From Mycobacterium sp. PSTR-4-N (lineage in GTDB: Bacteria > Actinomycetota > Actinomycetes > Mycobacteriales > Mycobacteriaceae): a stretch of 64,000 bases of DNA. Made by a program: the position numbers and the translations under genes. Under the pieces are notes generated by a model. That model searched no databases, was not told where the DNA came from, and saw only the letters and a program-made list of their open reading frames with translations. The stretch covers positions 1 through 64,000 of the forward strand of contig NZ_JAKRFN010000021.1 in NCBI RefSeq assembly GCF_022348085.1. The letters are read 5' to 3'. Shown here piece by piece: positions 18,513 to 26,692 of the stretch. Every line of letters starts with the position of its first letter. Position 1 is the first letter of the stretch.

Positions 18513-19199
18513 CTAGACACGAGACGCCAACAGCGAGGACAACGGCCGGAACGGCTGCAGCCACGCGCCCTGCTCGGGTAGCGAATCGAGCCCGATTCGC
18601 GGTAGCGGCTCCCGGAAGACACCAGGGATGTCCTCCAGATCGACGAACTCCAAGGTATCCGACGCTAACGCCCAACTGGCATGTTCGCGAAATCCGAGAA
18701 CCTGGACAGCGATCCCGTCACGAGCGATGTCCTCGAGCGGAAGGCGGAACGCCTGACCGTCGGCCGATGCCACGATCAGCCCGGCCAGCCCCTCCCCACG
18801 GCGCAGCGCGATGTGGGCGAGCATGTCGGAGTCGACGTCGCTGTCCTCGTCGATCTTGGGTTTGGCGAAGACGGCGAAACCGACGTTGCGCAACGCCTCG
18901 ACCCAGGGGCGCACGACGTCGGCGCTGCCGGGCGCGATATTGGTGAACACCGTGGCCTCGGGCTCCAGCGCGGTGCCGGTCGGGTTCTGGGTGGACAGAT
19001 CGGCGGTACGGGCGAGCAGCCACCGCCCCAGCGCGTCGAAGCGGGGTCGGTGCGCCGCGGTCGGCCGGCCGCCGAGAATCGCGCCCAGGCCCATGTCGAG
19101 GTTCGGGGCGTCCCACACCAGCAGCACCCGCGCCGGCGCGGTGGGGGCGGTGCCGTCGTCATCGGCGATGTGATCGGCCATGTCGCTCGTCAGGCTCAT
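18513..19199 (-). CDS. Rv0207c-like NYN/PIN-type nuclease-like protein
   Basis: A 228-residue soluble protein. The N-terminal core has VLLVWDAPNLDMGLGAIL, the first acidic strand of the NYN (PIN-like) fold. Further acidic motifs follow: KIDEDSDVDSDMLAHI, and VASADGQAF, the SxD strand. These match the metal-binding pattern of NYN RNases, so an RNA nuclease role is plausible. Its ATG overlaps the trmB stop (ATGA, 19196-19199), placing it in an operon with the tRNA methyltransferase and probably mmpL3. Confidence 0.75.
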   Translation of the reverse strand: MSLTSDMADHIADDDGTAPTAPARVLLVWDAPNLDMGLGAILGGRPTAAHRPRFDALGRWLLARTADLSTQNPTGTALEPEATVFTNIAPGSADVVRPWVEALRNVGFAVFAKPKIDEDSDVDSDMLAHIALRRGEGLAGLIVASADGQAFRLPLEDIARDGIAVQVLGFREHASWALASDTLEFVDLEDIPGVFREPLPRIGLDSLPEQGAWLQPFRPLSSLLASRV

Positions 19200-19984
19200 G
19201 ACCTTGCCCACAGCAGTTCGGTGACGACGGGTCCGGCGAGGGCCTTGCGCTCGTACTTGGTCTCGGGCCGGTCCACCGAGATGGGGAGCGAGATGGGTGA
19301 GTCGGCATCCGGACTGACGCGCCGCAACCGGGGCTCGGCGTCGCCGACCTCGGCGATCTGCTCGGCGTAGCCCTGGTGATCGGTGGCGGCATGGAAGATC
19401 CCGCCGGGGCGCAGCCGATCGGCGATGAGCGCGACGGTGTCGGGCTGCAGCAAGCGCCGCTTGTGGTGGCGGGCCTTGGGCCACGGATCGGGGAAGAAGA
19501 CGCGCACGCCGGTCAGCGACCCGGATTCGAGCATGTGGCTGAGGACGTCGACGCCGTCGCCGCGGATGAGCCGGATGTTGCCGACGTCCTCGCGGTCGAT
19601 GGCGGACAGCAACTGGGCCAATCCGCGCTTGTAGACCTCGACGGCGATCACGTCGAGGTCGGGCTCGGCCTGCGCCATCGCCAGCGTCGAGGTCCCGGTC
19701 CCGCAGCCGATCTCCAGCACCAGCGGGGCGTGCCTGCCGAACCAGGCGTCGGTGTCGAGGGGGGCGGGCGGTTCGTCCCCGGTGCGGGCCAGGAGCCCCA
19801 GCTCGGGCCAGCGGGCGTCCCAGACGGCCTGCTGGCGATCGGAGATCGTGGACCGGCGGGCGCGGAAGCTGGTGACCCGGCGGGGATGGTGCACCGCAGG
19901 TGCCGATCTGTCCGGTGTGTCCCTGTCCAGGTCGTCATCGACCTCACTGGAACCTGGCACCCGCATCGATCCATCGTCGCTCAT
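19196..19984 (-). CDS. trmB: tRNA (guanine-N7-)-methyltransferase
   Basis: A 262-residue class I SAM methyltransferase that forms m7G46 in tRNA. The SAM loop LEIGCGTGTSTL lies at residues 90-101. The family signature FFPDPWPKARHHKRRLLQ and the TD of AATDHQGY are intact, and the C-terminal TKYERKA motif is present. An N-terminal extension of about 40 polar residues precedes the RARR segment, as in mycobacterial homologues; a later ATG at residue 7 is possible. It heads the trmB-NYN-mmpL3 cluster. Confidence 0.95.
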   Translation of the reverse strand: MSDDGSMRVPGSSEVDDDLDRDTPDRSAPAVHHPRRVTSFRARRSTISDRQQAVWDARWPELGLLARTGDEPPAPLDTDAWFGRHAPLVLEIGCGTGTSTLAMAQAEPDLDVIAVEVYKRGLAQLLSAIDREDVGNIRLIRGDGVDVLSHMLESGSLTGVRVFFPDPWPKARHHKRRLLQPDTVALIADRLRPGGIFHAATDHQGYAEQIAEVGDAEPRLRRVSPDADSPISLPISVDRPETKYERKALAGPVVTELLWARS

Positions 19985-20044
19985 CGCGGAGTCACTCCCT
20001 GCATCGTGTTACAGATTGATACCCAACAGTTGCCTTCGGCTGGT

Positions 20045-22225
20045 ATGAGCCGGCTCGGGCACAACTGGTGCGTCGAGCTGGTCGATTCGGATGCCACGAT
20101 CACTGGACAGGCGGGCGGGGGCCCACCGGACGGGGGCGGAGGTATGCCGGGTGAGCTGGCTGAGGTGGTGGCCGCGCTGGCCGCCGAGGGACCCGATCCC
20201 GATGTCGCCGACGTGGAGCGACTGTTGCGTGCTCCCGTCAGGGTAGCCGTGCGCGGGCGGGCCGGGGTGGGCGTCAGGACGGTGGCCTGCTCTGTCGGTG
20301 CTCGGGCCGCCGCCCCGGGCGAGACCGCCGACGTCGACGTGCTCGTCGTCGCGGAGGCGCTCACCGACGAGGACCGTGCGGGCGTGACGGACGCGACGGT
20401 GGCGGTGCTGAACAAGGCCGATCTGGGTGGCGCGGTCGCGGGTGGACCTCTGCGTGCCGCGCAGGCCGCGGCCGTCGAGTTCGAGGTGATGCTGGGCGTA
20501 CCGGTGGTGCCGGCGGTCGCGCTGCTGGCCGGGGTGCGGATCGGCGAGGACGACATCGCGGCGCTGCGCGCGCTGGTGGAGACGCCGGCGGACGTGTCGT
20601 CGGTGGACGCGTTCACGTGCTGCGATCACCCGCTGCCGACCGAGGTGCGCCGCGATCTGATCGATCGACTGGACCGCTTCGGGCTGGCGCACGCGATCCT
20701 CGCCGTGTCGGCAGGGATGGCCGGCGACGAGGTGACCGCCCGGCTGCGCGCGCTCAGCGGCGTCGACGCCCTGCGCGCCGCAATCGGCAGGACCGTTGCG
20801 GCAGTCCACTATCGGCGCTGCGTGACGGCGGTGCACACATTGCGTCTGCTCGCCGCGGAGCGAGACGACGAGCAGCTCGCGGCGCGACTGGACGGCGACG
20901 ACGTCGTGGTCGCGGTGATGGCTGCGGCTGTCGAGCTGGTCGAGGCCGCGGGCGCCACGGTGGATCGCGGCGACGCCGACGCCGGTCCCGGCGCCCACCT
21001 GCGCCGGGCGCTGCGCTTCCACCACCTGTCGCGCGGTCCGCTCGACGAGCTGCACCGCCGCTGCGCCGCCGACATCAGGCGTGGCAGCCTCCGGCTGCTC
21101 GAGTCGTGCGGTGGCTCAGCCGGTTCGCGTCGAGGCCCGGGCGCCCGTGGTGCTGGTGGCCGGAGCCGCTCGGGCAGGGGTGAGCAGCGTCGTCGCGCGT
21201 CTGCACGAGCGCATGCCGGACCACCGGTTCGTCGAGGTGCACGAGCTGCCCTCCGGCCACGCCCCCGTCGCCGTCGTGTGGGTGGTGTCGGCCACCGCGC
21301 CGATGACACCGGCGGAGAGCGGCCTGGCCGCGACCGTCGCCGCCGCCTGCGACGCCGCCATCGCGGTCGTGAACAAGATCGACGACCATCGCGCCTGGCG
21401 GCAGGTGCTGGCCGCCAATGCTGCCCGGCTACCCCGCTTCACCTGGGTGACGGCTGCGGCGGCGCCGCGGCTGGGACCGGCGCGCGTCGACGACCTGACC
21501 GCCGCGCTCGCGGCGCAGCTGGCCGATCCGACGCTGGCCCGGCGCAGCGCGGCACGCGCCCGGGAGACCGAGCGGGCCGCGCACACCCGCCGGCGCTACC
21601 AGCTCCAGCAGCTGCGCATCGAGCTGACGTCCACGGTCCGACAGCGGTGCATCGCGGCGCGCGCCGAGCTCGTCGCCGAAGTGTCCACGATGCGGCGCCG
21701 TGGACAGGTCGAGGACCGGGTTCACGCCCGCTGTGCGCAGGTGCGGGCCGACGTCGAGACGCAGTTCATGCGTGGGGTCGGAGAGACGACCCTCACGCCG
21801 GGTGTGCCGGGGTGCCCGCCGATGCTGCTTCCGGCGGCTGGGCGGCGGCTGGAGACCCAGCTGATGGCGGTGCTGGGCGTGGGCTTCGGTGTCGGGGTGG
21901 CGCTGGTGGTGGCCCGGCTGACCGCGACGTTCGCCGTCGGGCCGGGCTGGGCGTCCGCAGCGGGAGGGGTGGCCGGGATCGCGCTGAGTGCCTGGGTGGT
22001 GCGAGCCCGGCGTCTGCTGCACGACCGCGCCCACTGGGAGCGCTGGGCGGGCGATGTCGTCGCCGCGTTGCGCATCGAGCTCGAGGACGCGGTGGCGGGC
22101 CGACTACTGGCGCTCGACGCCGCCCAGAGCGCCCCCGCGTGGGCAGGAGGCGACGGATTTCGTGGTTACCGATCGGTAGCTGGACGACCCGGGCCGACGT
22201 GAGCTCATCTGAATCGTTCCTGTGA
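20045..22225 (+). CDS. Rv0209-like degenerate P-loop protein; frame lacks a stop at its expected end
   Basis: The protein-like part covers residues 1 to about 355 (to about 21110). A Walker-A-like loop GRAGVGVRT (71-79) has lost the lysine, while an NKAD box (123-126) typical of GTPases is intact. The rest is helical, like dynamin-type stalks. After about 21110 the same frame stays open to the stop at 22225, but its product becomes Arg/Gly-rich and is a shadow of the next gene. So either the gene lost its stop by a small indel, or the two proteins are joined by a +1 frame change. ATG at 20045 is chosen; ATG at 20144 with a GGAGG just upstream is an alternative. Confidence 0.55.
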   Translation: MSRLGHNWCVELVDSDATITGQAGGGPPDGGGGMPGELAEVVAALAAEGPDPDVADVERLLRAPVRVAVRGRAGVGVRTVACSVGARAAAPGETADVDVLVVAEALTDEDRAGVTDATVAVLNKADLGGAVAGGPLRAAQAAAVEFEVMLGVPVVPAVALLAGVRIGEDDIAALRALVETPADVSSVDAFTCCDHPLPTEVRRDLIDRLDRFGLAHAILAVSAGMAGDEVTARLRALSGVDALRAAIGRTVAAVHYRRCVTAVHTLRLLAAERDDEQLAARLDGDDVVVAVMAAAVELVEAAGATVDRGDADAGPGAHLRRALRFHHLSRGPLDELHRRCAADIRRGSLRLLESCGGSAGSRRGPGARGAGGRSRSGRGEQRRRASARAHAGPPVRRGARAALRPRPRRRRVGGVGHRADDTGGERPGRDRRRRLRRRHRGREQDRRPSRLAAGAGRQCCPATPLHLGDGCGGAAAGTGARRRPDRRARGAAGRSDAGPAQRGTRPGDRAGRAHPPALPAPAAAHRADVHGPTAVHRGARRARRRSVHDAAPWTGRGPGSRPLCAGAGRRRDAVHAWGRRDDPHAGCAGVPADAASGGWAAAGDPADGGAGRGLRCRGGAGGGPADRDVRRRAGLGVRSGRGGRDRAECLGGASPASAARPRPLGALGGRCRRRVAHRARGRGGGPTTGARRRPERPRVGRRRRISWLPIGSWTTRADVSSSESFL
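21081..22202 (+). CDS. Rv0210-like degenerate P-loop membrane protein
   Basis: A 373-residue protein. The N-terminal domain has a GTPase-like loop GAARAGVSS (28-36), again without lysine, and an intact NKID box (98-101). A long Arg/Gln-rich helical middle follows, then two hydrophobic helices near residues 255-300 and a short cytosolic tail. This resembles the membrane-anchored half of a dynamin-like pair such as IniA/IniC, but nucleotide binding is doubtful. GTG starts at 21081 and 21111 are both possible. It overlaps the frame of the preceding gene entirely. Confidence 0.65.
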   Translation: MAASGCSSRAVAQPVRVEARAPVVLVAGAARAGVSSVVARLHERMPDHRFVEVHELPSGHAPVAVVWVVSATAPMTPAESGLAATVAAACDAAIAVVNKIDDHRAWRQVLAANAARLPRFTWVTAAAAPRLGPARVDDLTAALAAQLADPTLARRSAARARETERAAHTRRRYQLQQLRIELTSTVRQRCIAARAELVAEVSTMRRRGQVEDRVHARCAQVRADVETQFMRGVGETTLTPGVPGCPPMLLPAAGRRLETQLMAVLGVGFGVGVALVVARLTATFAVGPGWASAAGGVAGIALSAWVVRARRLLHDRAHWERWAGDVVAALRIELEDAVAGRLLALDAAQSAPAWAGGDGFRGYRSVAGRPGPT

Positions 22226-22410
22226 GTGATCGGACATGATCCTGGATTTCCCCGGGTATGTCACCCGCGTTAACCTCGAAGGTCAGGAGGGTCGGAACCG
22301 GTTTGTCAAGACCACGTCCAGGTCGGTGACGGCGGCGTACGTTCCTCCCAGGATCTTCGATCGGGCCGCACAGGCCGACGCGCCGGAACAGTGCAGGAGA
22401 CGACACGCCA

Positions 22411-24240
22411 ATGACCGCAGCGACCATTCCGGGACTGGATTCCGCACCCACCGAGCACGAGGGGCTGCTCGCCTGGGTGCGCGAGATCGCCGAGCTGACA
22501 CAGCCCGATCGTGTCGCGTGGGCGGACGGGTCCGAGGAGGAGTACGAGCGGCTGTGCGATCAGCTCGTCGAGGCCGGCACCTTCCAGAAGCTGAACCCCG
22601 ACAAGAAACCCAACTCCTACCTGGCGCTGTCCGACCCTTCCGACGTCGCCCGCGTGGAGTCGCGCACCTTCATCTGCAGCGAGCGGGAGATCGACGCGGG
22701 ACCGACCAACAACTGGATGGACCCCGCCGAGATGCGGGAGCTGATGACCGGTCTGTACCGCGGCAGCATGCGCGGCCGCACGATGTGGGTGGTGCCGTTC
22801 TGCATGGGGCCGCTCGACGCCGAGGACCCGAAGCTCGGTGTGGAGATCACCGACAGTGAGTACGTGGTCGTGTCGATGCGCACGATGACCCGGATGGGTG
22901 CGGCGGCGCTGGAGAAGATGGGCGACGACGGCTTCTTCGTCAAGGCCCTGCACTCGATCGGTGCGCCGCTGGAACCGGGCGAGAAGGACGTGCCCTGGCC
23001 CTGCAACGACACGAAGTACATCACCCACTTCCCCGAGACCCGTGAGATCTGGAGCTATGGCTCGGGTTACGGCGGCAACGCGCTGCTGGGCAAGAAGTGC
23101 TACTCGCTGCGCATCGCCTCGGCGATGGCGCACGACGAGGGCTGGCTCGCCGAGCACATGCTGATCCTCAAGCTGATCTCGCCGGAGAACAAGGCCTATT
23201 ACATCGCCGCGGCGTTCCCGTCGGCGTGCGGCAAGACCAACCTCGCGATGCTGCAGCCCACGATCCCGGGCTGGCGCGCGGAGACCGTCGGCGATGACAT
23301 CGCGTGGATGCGGTTCGGCAAGGACGGCCGGCTGTACGCGACCAACCCCGAGTTCGGTTTCTTCGGCGTCGCGCCCGGCACCAACTGGGACTCCAACCCC
23401 AACGCGATGAAGACGATCGCGGCGGGCAACACCGTGTTCACCAACGTCGCCAAGACCGACGACGGTGATGTGTGGTGGGAGGGTCTGGAAGGCGAGCCCG
23501 ATCACCTGATCGACTGGAAGGGCAACGACTACATCCTGCGGGAAACCGAAACCAAAGCGGCGCACCCGAATTCGCGGTACTGCACGCCGATCTCGCAGTG
23601 CCCGACGTTGGCGCCGGAGTGGGACGACCCGCAGGGCGTGCCGATCTCGGCGATCCTGTTCGGGGGCCGCCGCAAGACCACGGTGCCGCTGATCACCGAG
23701 GCCCGCGATTGGCAGCACGGCGTGTTCATCGGCGCCACGCTCGGCTCCGAGCAGACCGCCGCCGCCGAGGGCAAGGTCGGCACCGTCCGCCGCGACCCGA
23801 TGGCGATGCTGCCGTTCCTCGGCTACAACGTCGGCGACTACTTCCAGCACTGGATCAACATCGGCAAGGAGGCCGACGAGTCCAAGCTACCGAAGGTGTT
23901 CTTCGTCAACTGGTTCCGGCGCGGCGACGACGGCCGCTTCCTGTGGCCGGGCTTCGGTGAGAACAGCCGGGTGCTCAAGTGGGCGATCGAGCGCATCGAG
24001 CACCAGGCCGACGGCAAGAGCACCCCGATCGGCATCGTGCCCACCGCCGCGGATCTGGACCTCGAGGGTCTGGACGTGTCGGCCGCCGACGTCGACGAGG
24101 CGTTGGTGGTCAAGCCCGAGGAGTGGCGCAAGGAGTTGCCGCTGATCGAGGAGTGGTTCGAGTTCGTCGGCGAGAAGCTGCCCACCGGCATCAAGGACGA
24201 GTTCGACGCGCTGAAGACCCGCCTCGCCGAAGCGGAGTAA
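22411..24240 (+). CDS. pckG: Phosphoenolpyruvate carboxykinase (GTP)
   Basis: A 609-residue enzyme converting oxaloacetate and GTP to phosphoenolpyruvate, the entry to gluconeogenesis and essential for growth on fatty acids or sterols. The P-loop with catalytic Cys lies at FPSACGKTN (Cys273, Lys275). Other PEPCK motifs are present: GSGYGGNALLGKKC, GDDIAWM, NPEFGFFGVAPGTN, FGGRRKTTVPL and NWFRRGDDGRFLWPGFGEN. Length equals the family norm. A CAGGAGA ribosome binding site precedes the ATG. The 208 bases upstream hold the likely promoter, but I see no clear -35/-10 pair there. Confidence 0.97.
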   Translation: MTAATIPGLDSAPTEHEGLLAWVREIAELTQPDRVAWADGSEEEYERLCDQLVEAGTFQKLNPDKKPNSYLALSDPSDVARVESRTFICSEREIDAGPTNNWMDPAEMRELMTGLYRGSMRGRTMWVVPFCMGPLDAEDPKLGVEITDSEYVVVSMRTMTRMGAAALEKMGDDGFFVKALHSIGAPLEPGEKDVPWPCNDTKYITHFPETREIWSYGSGYGGNALLGKKCYSLRIASAMAHDEGWLAEHMLILKLISPENKAYYIAAAFPSACGKTNLAMLQPTIPGWRAETVGDDIAWMRFGKDGRLYATNPEFGFFGVAPGTNWDSNPNAMKTIAAGNTVFTNVAKTDDGDVWWEGLEGEPDHLIDWKGNDYILRETETKAAHPNSRYCTPISQCPTLAPEWDDPQGVPISAILFGGRRKTTVPLITEARDWQHGVFIGATLGSEQTAAAEGKVGTVRRDPMAMLPFLGYNVGDYFQHWINIGKEADESKLPKVFFVNWFRRGDDGRFLWPGFGENSRVLKWAIERIEHQADGKSTPIGIVPTAADLDLEGLDVSAADVDEALVVKPEEWRKELPLIEEWFEFVGEKLPTGIKDEFDALKTRLAEAE

Positions 24241-24254
24241 GTAGAGCCCGTTGT

Positions 24255-24320
24255 CCCGCGAGCGCGCGTGTCTGCACGCCGACGCGCCGCTCAGCGTGGC
24301 ATTTTGCGCGCGCTCGCGGG
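24255..24320. repeat. 14-bp perfect inverted repeat after pckG
   Basis: Arms CCCGCGAGCGCGCG (24255-24268) and CGCGCGCTCGCGGG (24307-24320) enclose a 38-base loop. It starts 15 bases after the pckG stop and lies just ahead of the fadD4 promoter. It could terminate pckG transcription or be a dispersed intergenic element. Confidence 0.75.
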
Positions 24321-24345
24321 GCTTGAGAGCACGCTCGGAGCCTGC

Positions 24346-24382
24346 TTGACACCTGTCAAGTATCTCGACGTATCCTCTCTGC
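24346..24382 (+). promoter_or_regulatory. fadD4 promoter with TTGACA palindrome; likely leaderless start
   Basis: TTGACA (24346-24351) is followed by TATCCT (24371-24376), and the ATG comes only six bases later, so the transcript probably starts at or beside the ATG. The -35 hexamer is half of a palindrome, TTGACA-CC-TGTCAA (24346-24359). A repressor bound there would block the promoter. No ribosome binding site is present. Confidence 0.55.
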
Positions 24383-25903
24383 ATGCAGATCCGCGACACC
24401 GCTGTTGCCACCCCCGACAAGCCCGCGATCATCATGTATCCATCCGGCACGGTGGTGACGTTCGGCGAGCTCGAGGCCCGGGCCAATCGGTTGGCGCACC
24501 TGTTCCGCGATGCCGGTCTGGTCGAGGGCGATGCCGTCGCGATCCTGATGGAGAACAACCAGCACATGCACGCGGTCATGTGGGCCGCGCGTCGCGCCGG
24601 GCTGTACTACGTCCCCATCAACACCCACCTGACCGCCGCGGAGGCGGCCTACATCATCGACAACAGCTCGGCCAAGGCGATCGTCGGGTCCGGCAAGCTC
24701 GCCGACACCCTCGCGGGCCTGGAAGCCGAACTGCCGAACGGTCTGCCGCCGGTGCGCATCGTCACCGACGGTTCGCTGGAGGGCTGGCAGAGCTACCCGG
24801 AATGTGTTGCGGGACAGCCGGATACTGCGATCGATGACGAGATCGAGGGCGATCTGCTGCAGTACTCGTCGGGTACGACAGGCCGGCCGAAGGGCATCAA
24901 ACGCGCACTGCCGCACGTTCCGCCGTCCGAGGCGCCGGGTCTGATGGCTGCGCTCGTGCAGTTCTGGATGCACCCCGACGCCGTGTATCTGAGCCCCGCG
25001 CCGCTCTATCACACCGCGCCATCGGTGTGGTCGATGCAGACCCAGGCCGCCGGCATCACGACCGTGGTGATGGAGAAGTTCGACGCCGAGGGCGCTCTCG
25101 ACGCGATCGCGAAGCACGAGGTCACGCACGGGCAGTTCGTGCCGGTCATGTTCACCCGGATGCTGAAGCTGCCCGAGGACGTCCGCACCTCCTACGACGT
25201 GTCCAGCCTGCAGCGCGTGATGCACGCCGCTGCACCGTGTCCCGTCGACATCAAGAAGCAGATGATCGACTGGTGGGGGCCGATCGTCGACGAGTACTAC
25301 GCGTCCTCGGAGGCGCACGGCTCGACGCTGATCTTCGCCGAGGACTGGTTGACCCACCCGGGGTCGGTCGGCAAGCCGCTGGGCGGTGTCGTCCACATTC
25401 TCGACGAGGACGGCAACGAGCTCCCGCCTGGGCACCCTGGAGAGATCTACTTCGAGGGCGGCAACGACTTCGAGTACCTCAACGATCCCGACAAGACCGA
25501 GAAGTCACGTGATCCGCGCGGCTGGAAGACGGTCGGCGACATCGGATATCTCGACGAGGAGGGCTTCCTCTACCTGACCGATCGCCGGCACCACATGATC
25601 ATCTCCGGCGGCGTCAACATCTATCCCCAGGAAGCCGAGAACCTGCTCGTCACACACCCGTTGGTGATGGATGCCGCCGTCTTCGGGATTCCCGACGACG
25701 AGATGGGCCAGCAGGTCAAGGCCGTGGTGCAGACCGTCGATCCGGCCGACGCCACGGACGCCTTCGCCGCCGAGCTGGTCGCGTGGTTACGAGATCGGTT
25801 GGCGCACTACAAGTGTCCGCGATCCATCTCGTTCGAAGCGCAGCTGCCGCGCACCGACACCGGCAAGCTGTACAAGCAGGAGTTGATCGCGAAGTACTCC
25901 TGA
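24383..25903 (+). CDS. fadD4: Acyl-CoA synthetase, FadD4-like
   Basis: A 506-residue ANL-superfamily enzyme forming acyl-AMP then acyl-CoA. It has the P-loop YSSGTTGRPKG, the substrate/nucleotide motif YYASSEAHGS, the hinge region GDIGYLDEEGFLYLTDR, and the C-terminal catalytic Lys in TDTGKLYKQEL. By position and sequence style it corresponds to Rv0214. Substrate is unknown. The start at 24383 fits the leaderless promoter. It is convergent with the SDR gene (five bases apart). Confidence 0.88.
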   Translation: MQIRDTAVATPDKPAIIMYPSGTVVTFGELEARANRLAHLFRDAGLVEGDAVAILMENNQHMHAVMWAARRAGLYYVPINTHLTAAEAAYIIDNSSAKAIVGSGKLADTLAGLEAELPNGLPPVRIVTDGSLEGWQSYPECVAGQPDTAIDDEIEGDLLQYSSGTTGRPKGIKRALPHVPPSEAPGLMAALVQFWMHPDAVYLSPAPLYHTAPSVWSMQTQAAGITTVVMEKFDAEGALDAIAKHEVTHGQFVPVMFTRMLKLPEDVRTSYDVSSLQRVMHAAAPCPVDIKKQMIDWWGPIVDEYYASSEAHGSTLIFAEDWLTHPGSVGKPLGGVVHILDEDGNELPPGHPGEIYFEGGNDFEYLNDPDKTEKSRDPRGWKTVGDIGYLDEEGFLYLTDRRHHMIISGGVNIYPQEAENLLVTHPLVMDAAVFGIPDDEMGQQVKAVVQTVDPADATDAFAAELVAWLRDRLAHYKCPRSISFEAQLPRTDTGKLYKQELIAKYS

Positions 25904-25907
25904 GCCC

Positions 25908-26636
25908 TCAGCGCTGGCGTGCCGGCCGGATGATCATCTCGTTGACGTCCACCTCGGCCGGTTCGCCGACTGCGTACGCTATCGCGCGGGCGATGGAGTC
26001 CGGCGGGATCGCGGCCGCGCGATAGTCCCGCATGGCGGCGGCTGCGGTGGAATCGGTGATGGTGTCGGCCAATTCGGACTGGATGACGCCGGGAGACACT
26101 GTCGTGACCCGGATCGACGGGTCCACCTCGAGCCTCAGCCCCTCGGTGATCGCCCACGCGGCGTACTTGGTGGCGCAGTAGACGGCGGCGGTGGGCACCA
26201 CCTCGTGGGCCCCGATCGACGCGACGGTGACGAAGTGGCCGGCGCCCTGACGCTGGAAGTGCGGTAGGGCGGCGGCGATGCCGTGCAGCAGGCCACGCAC
26301 GTTGACGTCGATCATGGTGTTCCACTCGTCGACCGACAACGCGTCGAGCCGCGACAGCGGCATCACCCCGGCATTGTTGACGATGACGTCCAAGCGGCCG
26401 TGCGCGGTGACCGTCGCGTCCACGAAGGCACCGACCGCGGACCGGTCGGTGACGTCGAGAGTGCGGGCCTCGATGCTGCCGCCGTTCGCCCTGACGCGCT
26501 CGACGAGCGCCTCCAGGCGGTCGGCCCGCCGCGCGCCGGCCACCACGTGATGGCCCTCGGCGGCAAGCCGTTCGGCCACGGCCTCGCCGATCCCGCTGCT
26601 GGCACCGGTGACGATGATGATCTTGGAATCGCTCAT
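25908..26636 (-). CDS. Short-chain dehydrogenase/reductase
   Basis: A 242-residue classical SDR. It has the NAD(P) loop TGASSGIG at the N-terminus, NNAGV, and the catalytic YCATK (Tyr-x3-Lys) with an upstream Ser in TVASIG. GARRADR after the second strand suggests NADPH preference. The ATG at 26636 is chosen because the loop follows it at once. It lies downstream of the GntR gene on the same strand and is a plausible target. Substrate unknown. Confidence 0.85.
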   Translation of the reverse strand: MSDSKIIIVTGASSGIGEAVAERLAAEGHHVVAGARRADRLEALVERVRANGGSIEARTLDVTDRSAVGAFVDATVTAHGRLDVIVNNAGVMPLSRLDALSVDEWNTMIDVNVRGLLHGIAAALPHFQRQGAGHFVTVASIGAHEVVPTAAVYCATKYAAWAITEGLRLEVDPSIRVTTVSPGVIQSELADTITDSTAAAAMRDYRAAAIPPDSIARAIAYAVGEPAEVDVNEMIIRPARQR

Positions 26637-26671
26637 GAGACGAGCTTCACGGGCCGCGTGACCGGGATCCA

Positions 26672-26686
26672 GGGTGCGGTGCACCC
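26672..26686. promoter_or_regulatory. Short perfect inverted repeat between GntR gene and SDR gene
   Basis: GGGTGC-GGT-GCACCC lies seven bases downstream of the GntR stop and 35 bases upstream of the SDR start. It could be an operator for the neighbouring GntR protein or a weak attenuator hairpin. Confidence 0.35.
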
Positions 26687-26692
26687 AGGCAC

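Noticed and set aside
22306..23850. 514-codon minus-strand frame opposite pckG
   Set aside because: PEP carboxykinase on the other strand is unambiguous; the antisense product has no motif.
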